Notes: generated by a model from the sequence alone, not told the origin. DNA of 64,000 nt from Channa striata (GCA_033026295.1 CM065180.1:16981023-17045022); one strand, 5' to 3'. Positions 1 through 14,800 are shown, numbered from the stretch's first letter. A program made the numbers and translations.

Positions 1-768
1 TTCCACAAGTGTACAATGGTTTCATCGCAGCAAAGAGTCTGAAAAGCTTCCTCTATGTTGATTCTCTGTGCCACTTCAAGTTCTAGATCCCTGTTCCGCA
101 GGAGTAGTTTTTTATTGATTTCAAACGGCGTTCTTCTGAAGCTGCTGAGAAGCATTCATAAAGCTATAAAAGCATTGGGAAAAATAAAAACGGACTCCGT
201 CCCACTGTTACAGGTCAATGTAAGAGCGTCTGGTGCCTCAGTTGCAGGAACAGCCTGACTGACACATTCCTCAAACAGTTCATAGAATTTCTGAATAGCG
301 GAAACCACATTTTGCTGCCCCTGCTGAAGTTTCCTAGTTCGCCTACATGGATTTAGACCTACTGTTTATCCAACAGCCCAATCTCACCGTTACAGATGTG
401 AGACTTAAAACTGCAATTATTAATTGCTGTTCAACTTGTTTCCCAGCTGAACTTTTTTAAGTTCAACTTGAAGTGCACTAAGCAGAAAAACACGGGACGC
501 TCGGCAAAGCAACAGCAGCGAGCAAAACACTTTAATGGAAAACAATTACAACAAGCTGCTGAACAGCGGCATCTAAATGAGCCACTCTAAGTCCAAAAGT
601 CTCCGTCTGCATCCACACGAGCAACTAGTGGATGAAAGAGAAAGTATTTAAGCAGTAATGGAATATGCCCGTGCTGAAAGGTCCCCAGGTGACGCAGAGG
701 CAAATCACCGAGCGTCGTTTCAACGATTAGTGCTGGTAGTTTTACAGAGAGGAAACAATACGATCTGT

Positions 769-769
<1 letters not shown>

Positions 770-811
<42 letters not shown>
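770..811. repeat. CA microsatellite
   Basis: About 21 uninterrupted CA units in prkca intron 3. Confidence 0.95.
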
Positions 812-814
<3 letters not shown>

Positions 815-1209
815 CAGTGAAAAGCAGGCGAATGCAAAAGATGTACAGAAGACAAGAGCCATGGCTGTCTGCATCCTGCTTTGAAATAATGGCAAGAAGC
901 AAACATGTTTTAATTAGGTTCACAACTCCGACTCCAAAAAAAGCAGCTCATAACTCCAGCTCCTAGTTTGTAAAGGTGAAATACAGGCACAAAGTAAAAC
1001 AGACAACAGAAGAGCTGAAAGTCATGATGCCAGATAAATGTTAGTAGGTGCGTAAAGGTCTCAATTTTTGAAAAACAAACTAATAAAGAAATAAATCTGC
1101 CTTTTAAACATCATGTTTTCCTGCGAATTTACAGATCATATATTACAGAAATAGTGTCCTTTGTGGATTGTGTTTGAGAGCATCTGTACACACTTGGATG
1201 TGTGAGACT

Positions 1210-1415
1210 GTGGTGCAGGAGAGCAGAGCGGTCGTCTATCAATCCTACAGTTGTAGGTGCGATCCCTGGCTCCTCTGGTCCCATGTCAAAGTGTCCTTGA
1301 GCAAGACACTGAACCCCAACTTAGTTTCTCCCGACGAGCGTTGGTGAGTGTGTGTGTGTGTGAGTGTGAATGAGTAAATCAGAAGATATATAAGCGCAGA
1401 CCGTTTAGACTTCAG
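1210..1415 (+). repeat. tRNA-derived SINE-like fragment
   Basis: Contains a B-box-like GGTGCGATCCC and the phrase AAGTGTCCTTGAGCAAGACA, followed by CTGAACCCC. The same phrase recurs at 35311 and, reversed, at 43305. This is a common teleost SINE arrangement; I do not assign a family name. Confidence 0.65.
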
Positions 1416-1474
1416 TGTCTAGACATTCCGAATAAAAGCTACATGGACACGTCACACATTGAGCATGAACTTAC

Positions 1475-1557
1475 ATCTGTGTCAGGACCCTTGTCTGCTC
1501 CGGGACAGGAGAAGCTGACGAACTCGTGGCAGCGTTTGTGAACCACAAAACAGCAAA
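1475..1557 (-). CDS. prkca: prkca coding exon 3 (83 bases), end of C1A
   Basis: Minus-strand acceptor CCCTCAG before 1557 and donor GAT/GTAAGT after 1475. Encodes VCCFVVHKRCHEFVSFSC followed by PGADKGPDTD. It supplies the last Cys and His zinc ligands of C1A and the linker toward C1B. Its partner exons 1 and 2 lie about 27 kb away, across intron 2. The next exon (C1B) was not found between 1 and 1474. Confidence 0.96.
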
Positions 1558-4500
1558 CTGAGGGGAGAGAGAAGGGAGACGGTTTTACAGTAACAGTTTA
1601 TGACACGACATTGTGAGCTGTCGGCCTCATCTCGCTTTTACACGCACATAAAAAGCATTCACCCTCCAAATCCGCCTCTTAGGGGAAAAATATCAACAGA
1701 CGTGATGCATGCACACAAAGAATGATATCGCTGTTCTCTGACAAATGGCGATTGTGCGTGTAAATTATCATCAGTCAGCCCCAAAATGAGTTTGACAAGC
1801 CTCTGTGATGTGGACACAGAAACTCATACAGACGCACAGACGCAAATGCCCGTGTACTCCCACATTCACACCCACGTAAAAATGTCACTATGTCACGTTA
1901 CAGTCTGGTGGGTTTGTGACGATTTCATCATTGTCTCCCGCTAAACTGGGATCCGCCTCTACCGAAGTGTCACCCGCTGTGACACGGCTGACATGACACC
2001 TGACGCCGCTCTCACGTCAGCGTCAGTGGCATTTACATTTGGACGCTGCCACAGATCTGGAGGGAAGAGCAAAAAAAAAAAAAAAAAAACAAAAAAACGT
2101 GGACATCTGTGACAGCTAGAACACAAGCTGATTCTCTCTGAGACTCTCACTCTGTGTACCCAACTGTATTTTCTCTGCCATTATTTGAAATTCCTCAGTC
2201 TTTCTTCTTCTCCGTTCTCACACAATCTGTCTGCCTCGCTCATTGTCAAGCCGCCTGCTTGTTCGTGTGCACTTTTGAGCTCTCCCACAATTACATTTGT
2301 GTGGTTTTTGTCTGTAACCTTGCCAGCTAAGTCGCACTTGCCAGACAATCTGACAGGCATTGGTTAAACAATAGAAATGGATTTATTGAGGTGTCCAAAA
2401 AACAGCAGGGGTTCCTACTGTCCATGCAAAAGGCTGCTCTGTACCATGAAGCTCGGTAAACACGTATTCTACAGAGATAAATAAATAGCATTTGTAGATT
2501 GTTTACAATTGTCTCCTCATTATCATAATCCAACCCTTATTATCAATAACAGCAGCACGTGAACGTGTCCATCCAGCTGTTGTATTGCTGAGTCAGTACA
2601 AATTCATCTCTGAGGAATATAGAGGAAAGGAGGCAGAGACAGACAGAAGGGTGATAAAAAGCTCAGCAGAAACGCAGTGGCTCACGGTGATTTATTTAGT
2701 CCTTGATGCCATTTGTCACGTTCATTATGCAAAAACCGAACCGGGCTAGTTTCTGTGCACAGGTGCAGGTGCAGACGGTGGGAATTTATAAGAGCTGGCC
2801 GTTGACGAATTTTCAGCCCTGCTTGCAGCACGGCTCTAGGGATGGCAGTTTGTTATCACGTTGGCGTGTTGTTCAATCCACCGGTTTGGACGAGCTGAAA
2901 TATCTCCATGAGAAGGATCTCCATCACGTTCTGCGTAAGCATCCATGGACCCCAGAGGATGAATTCTATTGGCTTTGGTAAAATCCTTCCGTGTGTTGTA
3001 TCTATATTTCATTTTATTTCAATAGTTAACTGGCCTGTATTATGTTTTGCTGACCAGATTCTTTTTGCCTTTCTATTCACTCATCTTGTAAACCATGTTT
3101 TATTTGCATGAACCTGTACAAAAGGTGTGAGATAGATGTATAGATAAAAAGATATTAATATGCAATTTGTATATGTCCATCCATCCATCCATCCATCATC
3201 TGTAACTGCTTATCCTGTTCAGGATCTCACAGGGCCGAAGCCTCTCCCAGCTGTCACTGGGCAAAGGGCGAGGTCCACTATGGACAAATAACCACCGCAC
3301 AGAGACAAACAGACACACAACCATTCACACATACGAGCAATTCAGAATCGGCCATTAAAACGTACGTCTCCGAGTGACCAGAGGAAACTCACGCGAGCAC
3401 GGGGAGAACGTGCAAAGGCCACACAGAAAGGCTGGGATTTGTTTATTATTCATTTTCTTTATCTTCACCATGTAGTTTGAAGAAAAATGATTCCACATTG
3501 CAGCGTAGTATAAAAAACACGCTCATGTTCTGTGGCTCCATAACAAACATTCACTTAGCAGGATTCCTTCTGAGTGCAACTATCACGTTTCTCTTTTCCT
3601 TCCACAACCCACTTACAATATGTGAATCACGGGCGTAATGACGTCCGTACTTTCTCTTCCTTCGTGCATCAGCACTCCTCAAACCATCAGCCACACACCC
3701 ACTTGTCCACTGCTGCCTCTCTTAAGCACTGATCTCAGAGCAGTTTGAGTTTCTGTTGGTGCTAAAGCACGGAGCTGAGCAGACGTGACACTGATCTCAG
3801 TTCAGAGGTGAAGGAGGGCTGCTAAGCTCTGTATAGTGGAAGGGATAAATCTAGCTTTGGACCGTGTGTGTGTGAGTGAGACTTACTCAAGAAGGAAACA
3901 GTGCTTCTCTGTGACTATAATCCTTGGCATCAACTTTCCTGCGTGCAGACACACACACGCACGGATACACACGCTCTAAAAGCCGTCTTAAGAAAGCCGG
4001 AGCCAATGTGCTGCAGCAGCTGAAACACAGAGGTCCTCCGGGAGCTTACGGGCTGCTACATGCACCCCACCCCCAATCAGGTGAAACCTGTAAAGCCGCT
4101 TCACACACTTCACATCTTTACCTGCACTGGCCGAATTAACAAAAATTCTCTCACAATTTTCTGCGATGAGAGAATAACAGAAGATAAAACACATACAACT
4201 CGACTTGGAATTGCGCTTAATTAGGAGGGTTTCTGTGACTTTCATGCCACTGTAATCAATCTTTCGCATGACTCAGGCTCGGGGATCTCACCTGCAAGCA
4301 GTAGTAAGCGCTGCGGTTTAGTCCTTGCAGGAGGAGCTGAGGTGACACACTGACATACTGTATTGTCAGGAAAATTATGATTAATTACTACGGGCTTTGT
4401 TTCACTAGCCTAATTGCATAAGCACAGAGATAACAGGCTTTGGCATCACAAAGCCGCTTACACAACACAAATGCTTCCTTGCGTGCGTGTATACAGAGAG

Positions 4501-7500
4501 CGGAAAGCGTATTATAGCCTACGTTTGTGGTGTTTGTCTCTATAGCTGGGAATTTGATGGCTTGTTTCCACGCGCAGTGTTTGGTGGCACTTGTACACAT
4601 CTCGGTCCACATCCTTATCTCGCTACCCCTGAGCCTTTAAAGTGTGGATTTAACCCGTGCTAATCTGGCGAAATTGGTAATCTATCGAGCTACGGTTAAT
4701 AGAATTATGCCGTGCGATTGCCCAGAAGAAGAGGCCTGCGGCGCAGATAAAGGACACAGGGCAGGACCCCTGCAGTCCCGAACCCACTCAATACTCTCCA
4801 GACACATTTAATTGATCTAAGCCCCCAGAGTGCATCCGAACACAATGAGAACTGAGGTTTTGATATGAGATCCAGCGAAAGAAAAGGGAAGTCTGCAAGA
4901 GGATGGATGATCGGGCAGACAGCGACAACACAAAAGCACCCGGGTTTAGAGATGGATGTTTCTAAGAAGCACTATTGTACTTTTACATCAACATCATTTT
5001 TTTTTTTTGTGCCAAAATATTATTGCGGTGAACTCAGATGATAGTTTTGTTTGAAGGAAAATGACTGAGTGTGACACAAACTGTCGGGAAATTATGCACA
5101 AATCATTCACTGCTCCCCTCTTCTTGCCGTTACATAAACAGAGAAAAGGAGAACCTTTTTCCCGAGCAGTCTGCCGATTGTGTAAAATGGTCCGCTTCCC
5201 CCTTGTTATGACTCTGTGGTCTTTCTAGATTGTCATTTCAAGGAAGAAAATGTTAGAGGAGGAGAGGAGGGGAGAGGGTGAGGGAGGTGCATTGTCCTCT
5301 CTGCGTTATTTTTAGGCTCCATTCTGGCCAAGGCTGGAACAGTGTGTACTGAACCCCACGGTGGTGGAGAAGCACAGGAAGACATTTCCTTTACACCTGG
5401 CCAATGGACACTATAAATACACAGTCGGTGGGGAAATGATACACATGTCCATGTGCGAAGACACAGATATCAGTGGCCAGACTGCCTGCGAGAGCACGGC
5501 GAATGATGAATGGAAAGCTATTCCTGTCACAAGCCTGTGTAAATGCTGAATGGAAGCGGTGGAAAAAAAGCTGAAGGATAACCACAGAACGGTCCAAACA
5601 ATGGGCGGCTGGGAGTGTGATAGCTCACGTGCCGAACAGATACTGTAGCTTACACGTTCATAGCCTTTGTCAAATTCTCGTCAATTTTTCATCGAGTTCA
5701 GAGGTCAAATAGTAAATTAATCCGTCTGTCGTTTAGCAGCCGGATCGTTTCCACTCCTTTTCCATGCTCACACTGGGACACTGAAAGATGCAGCTACCAA
5801 AAGCAGAATTTATGCACTAAATAAATCCCCCGGACGAGCTGAATAACTGCTTTGGCTAAAAAAGCACCCAGAGCACATTTCCCCTCAGTTAAACACCGTT
5901 TACTGTATCTCTATTTTGTGTTGCAGAGTTATTGTGTGTATTCAGAAGTGTCTGCCCACACGATCGTTGCCGGTTTTAACAGAGCGGCATAAACAATATT
6001 CCATCCGTGTTTTATGTCTCTTATGGAAGTGTCTAACTTTAGTGGTGTGACCTCTGAACTCCCGCTGGTGCAGTGAGTGACAGATCTGAGATTCCCAGAG
6101 CCCCACATCACATGACCCATAACCGCCACCTCTCTCGAGAGACTGGGGGAGATCGATGGCCGGGGACCGCGGTTGGACTGATGCACTGACAGTGAAGACA
6201 GTGAGAGAGGCTCAGCAGTGGCCCCTCTGGAGAACAGGCCCGAAAATAATTGGCGAAAGGAATGATAATGTAGTTTACTTTATGTTCTGCTGGTATTTCT
6301 ATGTATTATTTTCCATATGGTGTTTGAGAGACATGCATTTAAGTTCCCCGTTGGCTGCTGATTGGTTAAAAGGTCCCTATGCAGGAAAAACCCTGCTCAA
6401 CGAACAGCAGATTGGTCCACAGTTACTGTGGCAACGCTGTAGCAGATAAAGTTTCCTCAGTAAATCACAATGTGAGTCTGGGTTCTTTCGCCGCTGCCCT
6501 TGTGAGATGAAATGCACGCGGTATAGACATGCAACTAGCATTTTCCTACAGAGAGACAGGATGAATAGGGCTGCAGCCCCCACAGGGACTAGGAGACTTA
6601 ATTTCAGCACGGAGGTACCGTTCTGCCTATTGCACCTTCTGGCCGCTTAACATAGAAAGCCCAGTCGCAAAGACAACACATGACGACAGAAGAAAAAAAA
6701 ACTGGCTCTTTTTAAGAGCAGCACACAAAATTAGTAAAACTTCCCATGGATGCTGCTTGTCTTGTCTTGTCTAGCAATTAGCTCCATCGCCGTAATTAGC
6801 TGCTGTATGAATGTGCATGTGAGAGCATGTGATTGTTTATGCGTGTGTATATGAGGAATTAGGCAATTTCTGCACGGGAGCAGCAAATTGCAGAAAACAG
6901 AAAAGCAAACACGTCAGTGTCAGCATAATGGGGACACTGATGAGCTTTTATGAAAGAAAAACGATGACGGTGACAATCTTTGTGAACAATTACAGTGGAG
7001 AAAACACCTTATAACATCTCGGTGGTGGAGAGAAGGTGGAGCACAAGGTAAATTTGGCCTCGTCAGACTGTAACGTAATGTTTAAGTTGTCAAAACGCCG
7101 TCTCCTCGGTCTCCTCCCATGCAGCGCTGCAGGTTGACAGGCAACGGCAACTTATCTCCTGAGGCCGGTGTTTGATTATGCTTGTCTGGATCGCTTGTTA
7201 AAGCAGACACGGACAACAGAGACCACGTCCCTATAGAACATGTGTTGTGGTTTGTGGTTCTTCATTTTCTGCCGCAGTAACACTAAGCGGCCACACACAA
7301 AGCATGAAAACCGGTAAAACATATGCAAATAATGCGGAAATTGGGTGGAGAAATTCCATCAGGTAAAACTCTCTTCTGCGCCTTGTGTTTCACAACACAT
7401 CTCTCAAGAGGCTCAAGCCAGCCGGAATAAATCTCAGCTACCATACAAATCTAATTTTAAGCCAAGGTAACAGCATTTATGTCCCTAAAGAATCAGGCAG

Positions 7501-10500
7501 GAGGAGGAAGTTAGGTGAAGTGGTATGTAGAGTGAAAAATTCCTGCACTGGGAGGAGGCCGGGGTGAATAGATAGATCCCGGAATACAGGAGTTTCCCCC
7601 AGGAGTTGATGTTCAATTCCAAGGTGTTTTATTCATGACTCTTCACGGCTCCACTGTGTTTGTGGTGCCACAGTGTCACCAAACTGTGATGGATCGTAAC
7701 TGGTGTGCGTGGCTGTTTCCATGAATTGAAATGTCCAGGTTGTTAGTAGTTATCATGAGGGTGTTTTAATGCTGAGCTATTTCACCGTAGTGGAGTCATT
7801 TACGTTGGACGACTGTATGCTTTCTCTCTGAAACAAACTGTTGAGCTGATTTCCAGATGTTTATAATTTACTTTACTGTTCTTTACTATTTCCATTTCAC
7901 AGAGGAATGAAAAGTAGTTTTTGCCATTTAACTCAAAAAGCTGCTTTGACTGCAAAAACCTCACAGCTAGAGTCTTGAACGGTGACGCCATCAATTTTCA
8001 ACTTTAGTTTAGGGTGTAGTTGTACATTAATGCTTTTAAACTTTTCTCTGTGTCCAGCTGAACAACTCGTCCTTGATGACATCACTCGGAGGAGTTTTTT
8101 ATCTTTAGGACTTCAGATGATCTCATCTGGAGGCGTTTTGGAAAAAAGGTTGTGCGTGATTGCAAACCTCACAGTTAGCGCAACTTCATGGCATAATCTG
8201 AACTGAAGGTCCCCGCAAGTGATGTCATCTGGAGGAGTTTTTCAGCTATTCAGCTATAATCAGAGGTATTTTAATAAAGGGAAGTCAGAGGGAACTCTGA
8301 TGACATTCATGCACATGTGTTACTCACACAGTATAATAAGAAACTATATTTCAAACTCTCAGCTTCACGTTGCCTTGGCATATTACACAATGAGTATGGA
8401 GAAAAATGTGCGTAAATATGCATTAGTTAGTCAGGGTCAAATATCACATTTATAAATTATCAGGTATGATGCACACAGATTAGCTACATATGTAGCGTAT
8501 AATCAAACCTACTAATAGAGTTTGTATTAAGAAAATGGCCACAGGAGGATGGATCAATTATTCCAAACTACAGGTGGGAGTGTTTGGCTCCCAGATATCT
8601 CTGAGTCAAACAGGGGAATAGTGATACTGCCTCATGAATTAAATATGACTCTGAACACAAAGACACACATAAATATACAGGTCTAAGCACATGCATAAAT
8701 GTGAACTGAGTTTGGTGCTTTTGATCGCTCACATTTCTTGCCATTTGCACATATGCTCATATGCACAACCCCCCCCCCCCATTGTAAGTATGCAAACATC
8801 CACATATAACACACGTTCACTTACGTTTTACCTCTGTCAGACAGAACACACACACCAGCAGGGACACGTACTGTATACAGTCGCAACGTCTTTTGTCTCC
8901 TCATCGTCTCAGTGACTCCCTCAGACACATAAACACACACGCGGTCGTGTATCGCGGGCAGTGGTCTGGATCAGAGCCTCCTGTGTCTGTGGATCAGGTG
9001 TCACAGTGGTAGTAATGTAATGAGTCTGGCTAGCTGTGGTCCATACACGAGCTCTCAGGCTGACACTGCTGCACCCAGACAAGACCACATTAGACACAGC
9101 CACAATACACTGACTAACGCTGGGAGGTGCGACTAAGTGCCCGTGCAAACACACACACACACACGCACACGCGTGTATAAACCAAATCTCCTGAATGTGC
9201 ATACGTACGCGTATGTCAGTTGCCTACGGTAACACCCTGCCTTAATATGTGGCTTCTTCATGCACCGTCAACATACACAAAGAGCAAGTGGTCAGGCAAA
9301 AGGCAAAGGTCATGGCCGAATCCGACGCCCGAGGACAGACCGATACCACACAGCAACATAAGCGCATCTTCCGCTCCTGCGGCACTGCGTGTCCTAGACT
9401 AATTTGTTTAGGACCAGTGAAGTCAAGGCTAAATTTGTCTCAGGACATTTTGAAACATAAATAACAAGCTTCTTTTTTCCCCTCATTTTAGTCACTTCCC
9501 ATGAATTCTTTCACAGATCTTGTTTTTTTTTTTTTTTATCTTTTTCTCTTTTTTAGTCTTTTTACTTTCGCTCTCAAATACCAAACAAAAGGGAGACAGA
9601 GAATAAAAGTTCCGCATAAAACAGCGACCTTGATTAAAACTCACATCTTTTTTAGAAATAAAATCCTTTAATATGCAATTGTGTTTTAATCAATAAATAA
9701 TCTGACACTATTCAGTAAAGCTCGCATCCACAGAGGTTATATAACACTATGGATTACATAAAATACGAGCCCAGAGGTTATCTCTCGCTACAGGCAGATG
9801 TGCCGTTGAGCGACTTTAATGCCAACTGCTGATATACAGCTGATACGATGTGGCAGCTTCGCCGCTTGGTACACATGCAACTCCAAACTGCGGCTTTGAT
9901 GTTTTCTTTTAACCTCGCTCTTGCCTTGTTCCGTTCCTCGTGCTCTCTTTCCATCAAAGCCACACACACACGCTCCTCACCTCTTCTACAATCCTGCACT
10001 TTTTCACACCGCCGCAGCTTTTCTTTGCACAAACTGTCATGAATCTTTGATATAACGTCTTAGGATCGGCTGCGGTGGAATAACTGCTTCTCTATAACAT
10101 TTAGGTAACGATACAAAATGTTGATATATATAAAGTTGACTTTTGCAATTTCATTCATTGAGTAGTTTTGAGGCTATAGTCTAACTCTGTCTAGTAGGAA
10201 AAGTATCTTATGATGGGCGATAATAAAGTACACGTGTTTTGTATTTGAGTTCTACAAATTTGACTTTGTAATTTGGACCCCATATTTCTATATGGGGTTC
10301 AATAAATAAAAGGTCATTAGGAGAATACATACACTCCTGGAGTCTAGACAGTTGCGGTGGTAAAAAGGAATGTTGGAGATGTAGAAGTGGGATCGAAAGT
10401 AGATTGAGATAAATTCGGAGGACCAGGAGTGATGGTGAAGGAGACGTTTGATGAGGGACAGGAGGCGACGGTATGGATAAAGTGTCTTCCTGATTAAACT

Positions 10501-11600
10501 CTAACTTAAAGTAACTGAATCATGGGAAATAGGAAAATGAAGAGACATTGAATGGACTGTTGCCACTTGTGGAGATCGTGGCCACTGTCCAGGAGTAGCA
10601 CTGTCTCACTTTAAATATTTAATAAGAAACAAATTTGAAATAAAAAGCACAGCCTGAATTCAGGTACTCTGCTTCTTCTGGCCAGAGAGAGAGAGAGAGA
10701 GAGAAAAGAGTCACTTTGTTCACTAACATTAAAGTCATTAATTGTGCACATAGACATACCCAGGAACTAAATCAAACCTCAAATAATTTCTATGGTCATA
10801 TAAAAGCTTTGCTTGATATTCAGTTCATTCTGAACTTCAATGTCAATATTGCAGATGTTCTCTTTAGAAATATCAAAGATACTCTGCTGATCAAAGTGTA
10901 CCACATCATGTCTGGTGTCAGATAAACAAAAAAAAAAGCTCACATCAAATGCATTTTGAACACGACTATGGCTTTAAGGATAACAAGTACACCTGACAAA
11001 TAATTTCAGTGGTGCCTTGCTTGAGCTGCATGAATCACAGCAAATTCTTTGTATGAATCATGTCTCTACCCATGATGAGAGACGTACACATTTAACTTGA
11101 GTCAGAGGAGGAAAAAACAATGCCTAAATTAAGATGAATCATCATTGTCTTTTATAAGCATGAAAAGCCAGGTGATAAATGGTGAATAACAACACCAACA
11201 AACTAATTTGATAGTATAATAGCTGATACACACACACACAGCGGTTGTAGCATACACTTGAAAAAAAGAGAAGAGATACCTGAGTCTCTGCTGATTTTAT
11301 TTTAGATGTCTGGTATAGAACACAGTGAAGTCGAATACTGAGGAGAAGTACAGGCAAAATATGCAATACTGAGAATACCGAGACGGAAGGTGACAGGAAT
11401 GCAAAGAAGGAAAATGTGGGAAACAAAATAGGACTTTACGAAAGGCGAAATTGAAGCAGATTTACGTTAAGTGAGCTGAAGCTTCCTTTCTCTCATTTTG
11501 CTGAGCTGATGAGCTGATCCTGGGTCAGCCGGGGACAGCGTACTGCACAACAGCCCGAGTAGACAAGAGCAGACTGGACAACTGTCACCACGAGGCCAGC

Positions 11601-11637
<37 letters not shown>

Positions 11638-11784
11638 ACACACACACACGTGCACAAAAGCCCTGCTAGATATTTCAGTTATTTATACATGGACTCACTG
11701 TACACATCCACACATCACACACGCGAACTGCATGTGCAGGCACAGGCAGACACACACGGGGATGAGATGTGACAACCCACACTT

Positions 11785-11848
<64 letters not shown>

Positions 11849-14800
11849 GAACAACCTCTTTTTAAACCGTCCAGAATCCAGAGTATTTTTGAAGCACGGA
11901 AAAAACTGCCGAGCCCCAGAGAAACACAGTCACGCTGTATTGAGGTCAAGAGGCTTGAGTGCGAGAACCTGGCCATTGTAAACAGCGAAGCCGTCAGAGA
12001 ACTGGAGTGTTGCTTCAGCCCCTTTACTGCTGATTAATGGCACTTGGCTGAGAAAGGGAGCAGGACTTCTCTCATCGCTAGGTGTCTCGGTACTTGGCTA
12101 ATTGGCCTAGTTAATCCACACGCCTGCATCTCAGCCTGCGTAGAGTGATTAGTCAGCCTGTCGAGCGCAAGGCCCGAACCATTTGGAGCTGAATAAAGGA
12201 GACGAAGCCGAAAGGCAGCAGCTGTGGCGAAATGGCATTCTGCGCTTTCGGCAAGATGGTTTCGATTAGCACCTGCTGCCTCCCACACTGCCCCATGCTT
12301 TCTTAGTCTTCTCACTTTTATCTTTTTTTACTTTTTCATATGTACATTCAACAATAACAAGCGGAGTTTTCCTCTCCTGCTGCTGACAGGGGATGAACAA
12401 CCGGCAAACAAATACAGCCACGGCTTTTAGTCCACGTGAGTGATTCGTGTTTCTCAAGTAGAAAAAACAGGTGGAGACTCAAGGATCAACGAAAAAAGTA
12501 CAGTAGAGCCTGCTACGTATATCTGTACATAATAAGTGATGACCTATTAATGGTGTTTAATGCTGCTGGAGTCAAATCAGTAGACGGGTTTGTAAACTTG
12601 GTCCTTTCCACTTGGTTCAGTTTTCCTGAACCAAGCCAAGCGAGTCATGAAGCATCACGGGAGGTCATGCAAAAATTGTCCGGTAATTGCTTTACCGGAC
12701 CTGGGGCGGAAGCGTGAGCCACATGCAAATCGAAACAACTTTACCGAGACGTTTTTCCACATGTGGGATAATAGGTTGGCCGCATAATTTTATTGATAAT
12801 TTCGGATTATTCTAGATCTGTTCATTTTTTTCCAAAGTCATATTAAGCTTGTTGTCGCAGTAACAGACCCGCGATCTCGATCCTTCCCACCAGCAGGTTC
12901 TGACTGTATAGTCAGTGTAAACAAACAACTTCACATTTTAATGATGTTGGACCAGTGTTGTTTTGTATGTTTTCTGCACTGCTTTTATCTGCTGCACCGT
13001 TTTATGAATTTTATGTGGCTTTTCGCCCAGATAATCACCACAGTCCAAACAAATGTCAACCAAAAAAAAGCAATCGAAAACCACAGCAGATGGCGACAGT
13101 CGGGACAATGGAACCAGAAGTGCGAAAATACTAATTGATTTCCAGGTAGGTAAGACAATTTATACTCAAACTTTCCAGGCAATTAATAAAGGAACAAAAA
13201 TCTTTACAGCAGCAAAACTGTGCGGTTCTGTAGGTGTTCATATATTTTTTCTATGCGACATTAAAAGTTCACCAGGATTCATTCTACAGAGACAATTTCA
13301 TGTGTGTCAACAAATCGTAACACTAATCGAAATGATTGTTAAAGGTTTTAGCGATGGTTAAAAATTGTTCTTTCATCCTTAGTGACAGGGGCGTCATTAG
13401 AGCATGAAATACAAAGCCTGGCATTGCAAATTCATTTCACACACGGAATAAATGCTGGGTTTCAATTTGTTTTTCAGCACCTTAGCGAGATCTCCCAGCC
13501 AATGATCACACAGCTTTACCTGAAAAAACAAACAAAAAAAAACATGAATTGGCACCAAAAAAAAAAAAAAAAAGGGACAATAAAACCCTCTAGAGTTTGT
13601 AGGACAAGTGGTTTTGATCCTCGCAGCCTTCTCTTCATTTTAACTGCTCTTTACAGTGGGGTGATTTATCTGGCCCATTGAATTCATATGTGGTTAACCT
13701 CTTTTTCAGACACAATTACGCCCACCTCTCTCGCTCCTCTCCGTGCTGCTGGGTTTCTTCTCTCTGGCTCCACATGAAGAGCTGCTCTTACAGATGGGGC
13801 ATCATTTTTTTCTCTCAACAGCTTCCTGCCGCCCCAGTGTTCCAGTGGGATCCGCTGTGTCCGTGCGGCCGGACTCGTCGCGGCCCCAGTGTCCGTCTGA
13901 CATTCACTGTGCATTACGCCAGAGATAATGCGCTTTTCTAATATCGGCTGGGTGCGAACAGACTACGGCGTGAGAAAGATATAGCAGCCGTTCAGTATAT
14001 AGATGTGTGTTTGTGTGTACAGTATGTGAGTAGGTGTTAGCAGTTCTGCTGTCTGTTGCCATGTGGGGTGTGGCTGATGTATGACTTACTATTCCTGCTC
14101 TGCAGAGACACATATCCCTCTGCACCAGCAACACCTACTGAAGAACCTGTTAATATTCACACATATATATCTGCAAGACCACGTACTTACTGAATGCAAA
14201 AAATTAATTCAAACATATGGAGTTTCTGCAGAGCTAAAACAATGAGTCGGTTAATTGATTAGCTGATTAACAGAAAATTAGTCGCATGGCAAAAGTTTCT
14301 CTTATTTGAATCGCTGAAGCTATTTTCTAACTACCGGTAATTAAATATTTGCGGTTTTTTTCTGTAGTCGTCTTCGTGAGTAAACTAAACTGTCAGCTAA
14401 GGTTCAGAGAAATTAAAGTGTTGAATTTATATATTATTTTGTCACATTTTCTTTAAGCCAAACAAAGTAAACGAGGAAATAACTTATTAAGTTACGGAAG
14501 TTCTCCTTTGATTGTTAATGCAACTACGAGGGCGGACAGTCCAGTGTCTTCCCGTGCAAGTCTCAAGTCTGGATAAATGCAGACGGTTGTGTCAGGAAGG
14601 GCATCCGGCATAAAAAACATGCCAAATCAAACGTGCAAATAATGACTTCCACACCGAATCGCAGAGCTGGAGGTGGCAGAGCTGAAGACGTTGAGGTTCT
14701 CTGGGAGGGACGAGGATGGACAGGATCAGGAATGAGGGACAGCTCGCGTTAGATGTTTTTGGAGATAAAGTCAGAGAGGCCAGATTGAGATTGTTTGGAC

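Larger units (their letters stand above)
1..1474. other. prkca intron 3 (part)
   Basis: No exon recognised. It holds a CA microsatellite (770-811) and a SINE-like fragment (1210-1415). The rest is ordinary unique-looking DNA. Confidence 0.8.
1558..14519. other. prkca intron 2, left part: no gene seen
   Basis: Noncoding. Contents seen are an A-run (2071-2089), a degraded interspersed repeat (3175-3440), a diverged direct-repeat cluster (7940-8250), a C-run (8769-8780), a T-run (9523-9537), a GA repeat (10685-10704) and two long CA repeats (11602-11649, 11792-11845). Repeat-poor stretches at about 4620-4870 and 12000-12300 could be conserved noncoding DNA. No exon-like frame with splice sites was found. 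Confidence 0.75.

Noticed and set aside
658..966. Open frames with His-Thr or Cys-Val repeats here and at other microsatellites
   Set aside because: These are translations of CA/TG dinucleotide repeats, not proteins.
1..1474. prkca exon 4 (C1B domain)
   Set aside because: No minus-strand reading gives the expected HKFKIH or FCDHCG motifs here, so the exon must lie left of the window.
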